A stretch of 64,000 nt of DNA from Orbaceae bacterium ESL0721 (GTDB taxonomy: Bacteria; Pseudomonadota; Gammaproteobacteria; Enterobacterales; Orbaceae). Of the stretch, positions 1 through 6,487 are shown piece by piece (position 1 is the stretch's first letter; each line of letters begins with the position of its first letter). The DNA lies in the NCBI GenBank assembly GCA_029433365.1, contig JAQTHZ010000001.1:744001-808000 (forward strand), in the 5' to 3' direction. The translations under genes and the position numbers were made by a program. Under the pieces are notes generated by a model that saw nothing but the letters and a program-made list of their open reading frames with translations, was not told the DNA's origin and did not search any database.

Positions 1-21
1 GTGTTGCGTGTTGCGGTACAT
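1..21 (-). CDS. 5' end of a gene running off the left edge, possibly repeat-headed
   Basis: Read on the minus strand, an ATG at 21-19 is preceded by a GAAGGGA ribosome binding site about 9 nt upstream, and continues as Met-Tyr-Arg-Asn-Thr-Gln-His to the window edge. The codons are built from two copies of a 7-bp unit (GCAACAC). The layout closely resembles the start of the repeat-headed adhesin at 5179, which begins Met-Pro-Arg-Asn-His. I infer the start of another gene with a simple-sequence repeat in its N-terminal codons, possibly a further adhesin paralogue. Only 21 bases are visible, so this is tentative. Confidence 0.4.
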
Positions 22-573
22 TCTAAATATTCCCTTCATTTTTTTCAACATTTTTTATTGTAAATTTGCGCAATTCTAACACTAATCAACCCCACTTTTT
101 AATCCCTATTTTCAAATTTTTTATATGATTAAAAAAGATTTAAGGTTAACTATATGTTTTATTTATATCTTTTTTATAAAATTATAATAAAAAAAATTTT
201 TAAATGTTTTAGGGTTGTGGTTTTTTCAATCTAAATCAGGTGATATAATATACATTTTTGTAAATTGATGGAAACAGCCAAAGCTTTATATGTTGGGAAG
301 TTACTATTTGATCGTTAAATCCTTTTAGAATTTTTAGTTTATAAAATAGCCACTTTATATTTTCTATATCCAACTTTTTTACATCAAACTTTCTTTATAA
401 AAGTAGCTATATAAAATTACCTATATAAATGTGGCTATATATGCACTTATATCAATGCATTTATATCAATGTACTTATATAAATGTACCTACAACAACTT
501 ATCAATTGGATATTAATAACGCTCTTGCCTGATCTACAAGTCAATATTTGTTAAATAATTTACTAAATAGTAG
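22..573. other. AT-rich spacer
   Basis: No convincing gene is visible on either strand. The spacer holds one copy of the dispersed ACCCTAAAAC-type element (about 204-232) and, around 400-490, a degenerate repeat of short TATAT/CAATG-containing phrases. It separates the edge gene from the radC-like gene and would carry the edge gene's promoter. Confidence 0.6.
204..232 (+). repeat. Dispersed TTTTAGGGTT element, copy 1
   Basis: This contains TGTTTTAGGGTTGTGG followed by a T-rich run and CAATC. It is a partial match to the element seen best at 1371-1410 and lies about 180 bp upstream of the minus-strand ATG at position 21. Confidence 0.5.
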
Positions 574-1257
574 TTAGCTATTTCTATTTATACTCTTCTC
601 AACCTGCTTAACGGTCAGATCTAAAATTTTTGCGATGGACTCAATCGAAACCTCTTTTTCGAGTAAGGCATTAATTAACATTAGCTTTTCAGATTCGGCT
701 TTTTCTCGCCGCTCTTTTTCTGCTTTTGTCTTGCTCTTCTCAACCGCCAGCTTCTCATCAGCAATTTTCTTCTCTTCTTTTCGGATTTTTTCGATGATTT
801 GATAAGTTGGGACATATTTAAGACTTTTTTCAAGCTCTTGCATCAGTTCGATTTGGCGGAAACTGAGGTACATTGTTGGGGTGATAATAAGGTGGTCGAC
901 CAGTTCGATATTTAAGATCCGCCCGACTTGAATCAAACGATCAGTGATATCTTTATCAGAATCAGAAGGGGTAAGCGATCCGCTTGGGTGGTTGTGAATT
1001 AAGATGACGCGTGAAGCATTTTTCATCACTGCAACACGGAAAACATTCATCGGCTCAACATCGACAGAGTGGTAAGATCCAAGCGCAATCAACTCGATAT
1101 AGAGGATATAACCGCCCTGATTCATTCCGATAATCCAAAGGTGCTCCTTCTCCCGATCGATTTTGTTCTCACGCAGTAAAATGCGCTGCATAATCCCATA
1201 AACATCATCGGTATCTTCAATCGTCCGTTTATCGTGCTTGGTTAATTTAATTTCCAT
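574..1257 (-). CDS. RadC-like JAMM-domain protein with coiled-coil tail
   Basis: The protein has 227 residues. Residues ~15-145 form a RadC-type JAB/MPN domain with a complete JAMM signature: His88 and His90 in HNHPSG, then Ser98 and Asp101, with Glu55 as the probable partner acid. The helix-hairpin-helix found at the N-terminus of full RadC is absent. Residues ~150-205 are a highly charged Lys/Glu/Ala coiled coil, and the last ~25 residues (SIESIAKILDLTVKQVEKSI) look like a small helix-turn-helix similar to tails of Rpn-type transposase-like proteins. RadC-like domains are common in mobile islands; the substrate is unknown. It is flanked by dispersed elements and adhesin genes, so it is probably part of the accessory island rather than a repair gene. 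Confidence 0.8.
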   Translation of the reverse strand: MEIKLTKHDKRTIEDTDDVYGIMQRILLRENKIDREKEHLWIIGMNQGGYILYIELIALGSYHSVDVEPMNVFRVAVMKNASRVILIHNHPSGSLTPSDSDKDITDRLIQVGRILNIELVDHLIITPTMYLSFRQIELMQELEKSLKYVPTYQIIEKIRKEEKKIADEKLAVEKSKTKAEKERREKAESEKLMLINALLEKEVSIESIAKILDLTVKQVEKSINRNS

Positions 1258-1370
1258 CTTTTTGCCTCATAAAATCATCCGAAAATAATATAGCACAACC
1301 ACTTACGCCTGACAGCAATTAATCAAACTAATAAAAAAATCGCATCACAAAAAAAGTTATTTTATCAATC

Positions 1371-1410
1371 GCAAATTTGTTTTAGGGTTTAGGTTGTTTT
1401 AATCAAAATC
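1371..1410 (+). repeat. Dispersed TTTTAGGGTT element, copy 2 (best example)
   Basis: GCAAATTTGTTTTAGGGTTT is followed by AGGTTG and TTTTAATCAAAATC. On the opposite strand this reads GATTTTGATT...ACCCTAAAAC...AAATTTGC. The same order of blocks recurs at 32319-32360. It lies about 115 bp upstream of the radC-like gene and ~210 bp downstream of the first adhesin. Confidence 0.75.
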
Positions 1411-1543
1411 ATAAAACAATATTACTGACAATTAAGTCTATTAAATCGATATTTTTTGAATTATTTAAACGCTTTTTATTACAAATAACAACAATGAGTT
1501 GGTAGGTTATTATTAATTTATCAACTGATTAGTTACATAAAAA

Positions 1544-1570
1544 TCTCCCCCGCCACTTTTGACGGGGAGA
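1544..1570 (-). terminator. Terminator of the first adhesin gene
   Basis: CTCCCC and GGGGAG arms bracket a short loop. On the minus strand the hairpin is followed by a T-rich run (ATTTTTATG). It is positioned ~50 bp beyond the stop codon of the gene ending at 1621. Confidence 0.6.
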
Positions 1571-1620
1571 GGCGCGCTGGCTCGCGTGATTCTATAGTTT
1601 GTGGCGCACGGGGGCAAGAT

Positions 1621-3069
1621 CTAAGGGGTGACGCAAGCAAAGCGATTGCGGTTGGTATCGGTCGTACCGTAAACGATGAGTCCATCGTCCGAATAGACAC
1701 CAAGCTGGTTAGTTCCCACCTTCTCAAGTGCCCAGTATCTCCCATAAAAGTCGTTCTCGTCGAAGTCGTTACCGGTGTAGTATTCAGTATTACGCGAATC
1801 ACCCCATTCAGCAAATAGCCCACCACCAATTCGGCGCTGGTAGTTATTAGGCTGCCCAGCAAGTCCGCCTGCCCAACCATTACCATTGGCGTTAGTATAT
1901 TCCGCAACGCGCGGTATACGGTACTTACTACCATATTTGCTAACACAGTAACTTGCACTATAAGTAGCATTTGGACCAGGCGTTGCTATAAACCATTTGC
2001 CTATCGTAAAGGTGTAGAGTTTGTTAGTCTTCCCTTTATCAGAGTAGAGGGTGAAGGTGGTAGGGACTGCGGTAGTTGCGTTATTGGTATTATAACGGGG
2101 TCCACTTAACAATACTTTAGCAACATTAGTACTTCCACCATTACTTATAGTAATGTCTATGCCTGAGTTGTTTGGGCTTTTATCATAACTAACGCTCTGC
2201 CAGTTACCGCCATTTACTATGGTTAGATTAAAAAAGAGTCCATGAGCCCCCATAGTTGGGAAGTTAGAAGAGGGGACATTAATATGTTGCGGTTTAAACC
2301 CTTTAGTTGCACTCCACTCATTAGCTGGCCCATTATAACTACTGCCACTTAATGTTAAATTTGGCTGCGCAAAGCAGGCATAAGGTTTAGTTGTTGGTTT
2401 GGGTTTAATATAGTAAGTGATGTCAGATGCAGCAAAATCACTACTGTTTGGCAAACCATATTTAGTTTTTAAATTCCCTGCTGTGCTACTTAAAACTACT
2501 TTATAGTAAGTGGCTCCATCACAGAGTGATATGTTATCGTCTCGATTTAAGATCTTACCCGTTGAGTCCGCAATCGAAAGGGCTAATGAGCCTGTAATAG
2601 TAATGCCATCAACACCATCTCCATCGTCATCACGCCAGTAGTTGTTAGCGGTGATAAGTTCGCTTAAGTTAACCCTATTTTTGTCAATTGGAATATGCAT
2701 CTCAACATCAACTAAGGTCTCCCCTTCATTAGGCAACTCAATTGGATTAGCTGGGGTTGATGGATTGTTAACTTGACTAAACTCCCGCCCGTCCGAGAGT
2801 TTAATCGTAAATAGTGCATTGGCATCTGTCTCCTTCGTCTCGCCATCATCAAATGTCAAATAAGGGGCAGTGCCAATAATAATACTTTTAGTTATGGCAG
2901 TTTTGGTTGCGGCAGAGGCAGGGAAAGTTAAAAAAAGGGGAAGAGTGAGCAGACTAAAAATTGGTTGGTTTATTCTATTTTTTAAGAGATGAAGACCTAA
3001 CAGGCAAAAAAGTAGTTTTGGATATCTACTATGCCCTGAGTTGCTTGATTGCGGTATTACTGGATTCAT
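1621..3069 (-). CDS. Secreted adhesin-like protein with C-terminal lectin-like domain (paralogue 1)
   Basis: This 482-residue predicted exported protein has an unusually long N-region before the hydrophobic core and a likely cleavage site after PASA (residue ~53). The middle (~55-250) is a conserved family module. The C-terminal half, from the FPTMGAHGLFFNL block onward, ends in a domain with YRIP, EYTNANG, GQPNNYQRRIGGGLFAEWG and a terminal FACVTP. This resembles the lectin/FGE-like tip domain of intimin/invasin-type adhesins (family assignment from memory). An AGAAGAGA site precedes the ATG. Two paralogues lie at 3586-4989 and 39400-40926. Unlike paralogue 2 its start is not preceded by a repeat, so it should be made constitutively. 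No beta-barrel or autotransporter domain is visible, so how it is anchored is unknown. Confidence 0.75.
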   Translation of the reverse strand: MNPVIPQSSNSGHSRYPKLLFCLLGLHLLKNRINQPIFSLLTLPLFLTFPASAATKTAITKSIIIGTAPYLTFDDGETKETDANALFTIKLSDGREFSQVNNPSTPANPIELPNEGETLVDVEMHIPIDKNRVNLSELITANNYWRDDDGDGVDGITITGSLALSIADSTGKILNRDDNISLCDGATYYKVVLSSTAGNLKTKYGLPNSSDFAASDITYYIKPKPTTKPYACFAQPNLTLSGSSYNGPANEWSATKGFKPQHINVPSSNFPTMGAHGLFFNLTIVNGGNWQSVSYDKSPNNSGIDITISNGGSTNVAKVLLSGPRYNTNNATTAVPTTFTLYSDKGKTNKLYTFTIGKWFIATPGPNATYSASYCVSKYGSKYRIPRVAEYTNANGNGWAGGLAGQPNNYQRRIGGGLFAEWGDSRNTEYYTGNDFDENDFYGRYWALEKVGTNQLGVYSDDGLIVYGTTDTNRNRFACVTP

Positions 3070-3382
3070 TTTTATTATCTCTTCTATTTTTCCAATTATT
3101 TTTATTATTGAATTTCGCAGTTTAACACTTATTTATTCCTATTTTTAACAATTTTTTATAAATTAAAATGTAATTATGCGAGAAATAAGATTAAATTACT
3201 GTTTTATTAATCATTATTTTTTAATCAGCAGAAATAAAATTTTTATCACCCTGTTTCAGGTTTAAATATCACAGTTTTTTATTAAAGCCACTTTTAAAAC
3301 TGCTTTAAATCCTCTATTTATAACTTCTATTTAAAAACTCTATTTAAAACTTCTGTTAATAACTTGCTTTTAAAAGAGTGGC

Positions 3383-3414
3383 TGTAAATTTGTTTTAGGG
3401 TTGATGGTTTTAAG
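3383..3414 (+). repeat. Dispersed TTTTAGGGTT element, copy 3
   Basis: TGTAAATTTGTTTTAGGGTT is followed by GATGGTTTTAAG. It shares the AAATTTG and TTTTAGGGTT blocks with copy 2, with a weaker second half. It lies ~315 bp upstream of adhesin paralogue 1. Confidence 0.6.
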
Positions 3415-3498
3415 TTTGTTGGATCTAGTGAGAAGGTGATAAGCAGCGGTGATTAATTTATTAAACTCTCAACGGCTGCATAGCTACTTGAGGAGGTA

Positions 3499-3526
3499 AA
3501 AACCCCGCTACTGTTAGCGGGGTTTT
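3499..3526 (-). terminator. Strong terminator hairpin after adhesin paralogue 2
   Basis: This is a perfect 12-bp stem, AAAACCCCGCTA / TAGCGGGGTTTT, with a CTGT loop. The A/T-rich stem base makes it potentially bidirectional. It is 60 bp past the stop codon at 3586. Confidence 0.85.
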
Positions 3527-3585
3527 AAAAAGTGCGGCGGCTGGCGCCGGTGAGTTTAGGGGTTACTAGGCATTGCGGGCAAGGT

Positions 3586-4989
3586 TTAAGGAGTGACGCA
3601 AACAAAGAAAGGAGGATAGGCGTACGGGTTATGCGAGTAGATAGTGCCAGTGTGCGAACCGACATAACGCTGCCGCTGCTTGGCTGCCTCTAGCGCCCAG
3701 TTATAGTTGTTGCCCGAACTGTTGAAGTCGCTAGTGGTGTAATAACTATTATACATGTTCCCCCACTCAGCAAACAGTCCCCCGTCAATACGTCGTTGGT
3801 AGTTATTAGGTTGCCCAGCAAGTCCACCTGTCCATTCGTCACCATTAGCGTTGGTATACTCTCTTACACTTGGAATCCGATATTGACTACTGTACCGGTT
3901 AACACAGTAGTTCGCATCATAAATAGAATTCGAATTTAACGTTGCGATAAACCATCTGTTTATGGAAAAGCTGTAGATTTTGTTAGTTTTAGCCTTGTCA
4001 GAATAAATTGTGAAAGTAGTTGGCACTGCAATTGTAGCATTGTTACTATTATAACGAGGTCCAGTTAACAGTACTTTAGCAATATCAGCACTACCTCCAC
4101 TGCTGATGGCGATATCAATAACAGAGTTGCTCGGGATTTTGTCGTAACTCATATTCTGCCAAACATCACCAGCAATAGTTAAGTTAAAAAATAACCCGTG
4201 GGCACCCATGGTTGGAAAGTTAGATGAAGGGACATTGATATCTTGTGGTTTGAAACCTTTCGACTTATCCCATTCACTAGCAGGTCCATCTGTTTTAGAC
4301 AAACTCAAACCATTAGCACCTGTATTACTACCACTGTATGCCATATTTGGCTGTGCATAGCAGGCATAAGGTTTTTTTGGTGATTTGGATTTGATGTAGT
4401 AGGTTGTTGTTGCAGCAGGGAAGGCAATCATATTAGGAAAGCCATATTGCGTCTTTAACATGCCGGCATTGTTGCTGAAAATGATTTTATAGTATGCCAC
4501 GCAGGCGTTTAGTTTATCATCTCGCTTGACTGTTCCACCGTCTGCATCTGTTATCTGCATGGTCAACGTACCAGTCGCAGTGATACCACCAGCACCCCTT
4601 CCATCCCCATCATCATCACCCCAGTAGTTATTAGGTTCAGCAATCAGTTCGTTTAAGGTGATAGATGTTTTATCAATTGGCATAAACATCTGTACATCCG
4701 CTAATGTCTGCCCTTCGACCGGTAGCTCGATTGGGTTTGTTGGGGTTGAGTCGTTATTATCAAGGCTATAGACCCGACCATCAGATAGCGTGATACTTAA
4801 TAATTTGCGGGTATCCTCCTCTTTCGTGATACCACCATCAAATGTTAAATAGGGGGCGGTACCGATAATAGTGCTTTTTGTGGTTGTTATTGCAGCAGAA
4901 GCAGGGAGAGCGATTAAAAGAGGGAGCGATGTTAAGAGTGATTGGGTAATGGCATTTTTGAGTGGCTCACCTTTTAACAGCCGTAACAA
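3586..4989 (-). CDS. Adhesin-like protein (paralogue 2), predicted phase-variable and out of frame with its start
   Basis: The visible frame has 467 codons, beginning at a TTG with no good ribosome binding site. It is a paralogue of the 1621-3069 product across its length, with the same LPASA signal cleavage region, GAHGLFFNL block, GLAGQPNNYQRRI and terminal CVTP. Homology to paralogue 1 continues upstream of the TTG (YQKLLLRLLK against YPKLLFCLLG), so the true N-terminus lies further upstream. Upstream in the same frame is the 20-copy 8-bp repeat (5017-5176), then an ATG at 5179 with a perfect AGGGAGG site. At 20 copies that ATG reads into a TAA at 5009-5011. With copy number divisible by 3 (18, 21, 24) it fuses to this frame as Met-(PRNHATTQ)n-signal peptide-adhesin. 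I infer ON/OFF switching by slipped-strand mispairing, currently OFF, unless the copy number was misassembled. Confidence 0.8.
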   Translation of the reverse strand: MLRLLKGEPLKNAITQSLLTSLPLLIALPASAAITTTKSTIIGTAPYLTFDGGITKEEDTRKLLSITLSDGRVYSLDNNDSTPTNPIELPVEGQTLADVQMFMPIDKTSITLNELIAEPNNYWGDDDGDGRGAGGITATGTLTMQITDADGGTVKRDDKLNACVAYYKIIFSNNAGMLKTQYGFPNMIAFPAATTTYYIKSKSPKKPYACYAQPNMAYSGSNTGANGLSLSKTDGPASEWDKSKGFKPQDINVPSSNFPTMGAHGLFFNLTIAGDVWQNMSYDKIPSNSVIDIAISSGGSADIAKVLLTGPRYNSNNATIAVPTTFTIYSDKAKTNKIYSFSINRWFIATLNSNSIYDANYCVNRYSSQYRIPSVREYTNANGDEWTGGLAGQPNNYQRRIDGGLFAEWGNMYNSYYTTSDFNSSGNNYNWALEAAKQRQRYVGSHTGTIYSHNPYAYPPFFVCVTP

Positions 4990-5016
4990 TAGCTTTTGAT
5001 ATTTATAATTATAGCG

Positions 5017-5176
5017 TTGCGTGGTTGCGTGGTTGCGTGGTTGCGTGGTTGCGTGGTTGCGTGGTTGCGTGGTTGCGTGGTTGCGTGGTTGCGTGGTTGC
5101 GTGGTTGCGTGGTTGCGTGGTTGCGTGGTTGCGTGGTTGCGTGGTTGCGTGGTTGCGTGGTTGCGTGGTTGCGTGG
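5017..5176. repeat. 20 perfect copies of an 8-bp repeat (TTGCGTGG)
   Basis: The unit TTGCGTGG is repeated 20 times without a mismatch. On the minus strand three units make 24 bases coding for the octapeptide PRNHATTQ. Because 8 is not a multiple of 3, each gain or loss of a unit changes the frame of the adhesin gene that follows. There are no spacers, so it is not a CRISPR array. The plus-strand open frames over it are artefacts of the repeat. Confidence 0.97.
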
Positions 5177-5194
5177 CATTCTAATAACCTCCCT
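5177..5194 (-). promoter_or_regulatory. Ribosome binding site and ATG that drive the repeat-headed adhesin
   Basis: The minus strand shows AGGGAGG (5194-5188), an 8-nt spacer, then ATG (5179-5177) directly abutting the repeat array. This is the best translation start in the neighbourhood. At the present repeat count it makes only a ~56-residue peptide of PRNHATTQ repeats ending at 5009. Confidence 0.8.
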
Positions 5195-5375
5195 ATTCCC
5201 TGTCAATATTTTGTTATTTTTTGTGCGTTAAATTCTACCACCACTTCCCTACATCTTTTGCATTTTGCTAGCAGGTTTTTTGTAAAGAATTGTAAAGATT
5301 AAAAGAGGTTACCGATCTCAATGCCTCTGTCATCAACACATTTTAAAAAACTTAGGTCATTGGGACGAGTCCCAA

Positions 5376-5803
5376 CTAAGCTATAACATCTTCGGTTGTC
5401 ACCTCTCCATCTGTTAAGATGCGGCTCATGCCAGCAGCAATATTGTTACTACCAATAAACGCAACGGCACTCCCTGTGCCAAGTGATACCCCCTATCGCT
5501 GCCCCTTCAGCTGCATTGATAAGGCTTTGTGGCTCAATATGGCTAAAAAACTGTTCAATAAATGAGATGTCAACCGCACTTGTCTCAAGCTGCCAATCAT
5601 CAATGTGTGACCACTTTTGGGGTACTTTGATATCTGCTAGACCTTCTGGATTAAATCGACCAATAAACCGATGCCCTTCACTAATCGATGTGATGGCATA
5701 TTTATGGTCTTTATGGAACTTGAGATAGAACCCCTCAGCAGGTTTTAACTCAACATGTTGATAAGTTAATTTTTTGGCTTTGAGTCGGTATTCTTGAGGA
5801 GTA
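5376..5803 (-). pseudogene. Remnant of a polymorphic toxin related to the 6488-8929 gene
   Basis: The minus strand from ~5803 encodes EYRLKAKKLTYQHVELKPAE, then an FIGRF and a WSH block. These match the neighbouring toxin (AYKLKAKKLTYQHVELKPAD, FIGRF, WSH). After a G5 run at 5489-5493 the frame breaks; in the next frame it continues as VSLGTGSAVAFIGSNNIAAG, matching the glycine-rich GVGTPLAATIGFVGIDNIQAG segment, and ends at a TAG (5376-5378). The 5' half and the C-terminal toxin tip are missing, and a TAA interrupts the sequence just upstream of the matching part. A perfect 7-bp hairpin (5360-5375) follows. This is a degraded toxin copy. Little recognisable sequence is left on either side (5180-5375 and 5804-5917). 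Confidence 0.8.
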
Positions 5804-5917
5804 GCTTAATCAGCCTCGCTACCCTCAAAAACTAAGCGGTTATTTAATTTGAATTTTTTTATAAAATTAATATCACAAAAATAGTTAGTAGATTGCAATT
5901 TACTATCTAGATCTATA

Positions 5918-6484
5918 TTATAACTCCACTTTTTCCTGTTTTAGATTTGCATATTTATCTATTTCTGCTTGCCATAATTTTATTAATCCATCATCAACCT
6001 GAATTTTACTATTACACTCTTTCATCCCCTGTATTCTCTCTTCTATAGAGAGTGGTACATATTCAAGACTTTCAATTTGTGAAATAAAATCTTTAAAGTT
6101 TGGGCATAAATAGTGATAGGTATCTATTTCGTGATCCCAAAAAGAGATCTTCCCATAGTTTAGCTGACCAATACCGATAACAATATAATTACCGCAGCTA
6201 TCCTCAGCAATTGGGAGATAACCATTTTCTATTGCAGAAGTGAAACTATTATATTGCATTAAATGAGAAAAATCACAGTACTCTTTCTGCTCTTCAAAAC
6301 CATAGAAGCATCGTATATCGCTGCTTTCACCATTTATATCAAAATCTGTATCAAGTGTGTAACCGCCATTGTATTTTTTTAAAAAATCACTATATGTATC
6401 CGGTATTTTTATACTAAGTGTCTCTTCAAATAACGCTATTTTTTCTGCAACATTTGAATTATCAAAATTAAAAATGTATAACAT
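5918..6484 (-). CDS. SMI1/KNR4 (SUKH-1) family immunity protein
   Basis: The protein has 188 residues. It shows the SUKH pattern: an early IP-x-x-Y-x-x-FLKKYNGGY helix-turn (residues ~28-42), then YLPIAEDSCGNYIVIGIG and GKISFWDHE. SUKH proteins are widespread immunity proteins that bind and block nuclease toxins of polymorphic toxin systems. The gene starts 3 bp after the stop codon of the HNH-type toxin, with an AGAGGGA site, so the two are co-transcribed and probably translationally coupled. I infer that it neutralises the toxin upstream. The pairing rests on context and family, not on a known pair. Confidence 0.85.
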   Translation of the reverse strand: MLYIFNFDNSNVAEKIALFEETLSIKIPDTYSDFLKKYNGGYTLDTDFDINGESSDIRCFYGFEEQKEYCDFSHLMQYNSFTSAIENGYLPIAEDSCGNYIVIGIGQLNYGKISFWDHEIDTYHYLCPNFKDFISQIESLEYVPLSIEERIQGMKECNSKIQVDDGLIKLWQAEIDKYANLKQEKVEL

Positions 6485-6487
6485 TAT

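Larger units (their letters stand above)
3070..3585. other. Spacer between adhesin paralogues
   Basis: No gene is visible. It holds AT-rich phrases of the type TTTAAAACT repeated around 3290-3370, a copy of the dispersed element (3383-3414), and the terminator of the downstream-lying adhesin (3499-3526). The promoter of paralogue 1 should be within the first ~200 bp. Confidence 0.6.

Noticed and set aside
1533-1970. 145-codon minus-strand ORF overlapping adhesin paralogue 1
   Set aside because: It is an alternative frame of the adhesin's 3' end with no domain or ribosome binding site.
5017-5176. Possible CRISPR array
   Set aside because: The units are contiguous 8-mers without spacers, and no cas genes are present.
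4962-5302. Four overlapping open frames on both strands across the octanucleotide repeat
   Set aside because: They exist only because the 8-bp repeat has no stop codon in these frames. Only the minus-strand frame starting at 5179 has a ribosome binding site, and it is treated as the leader of the adhesin.
5483-5728. 81-codon plus-strand ORF
   Set aside because: It is antisense to a minus-strand toxin remnant whose translation clearly matches the neighbouring toxin.
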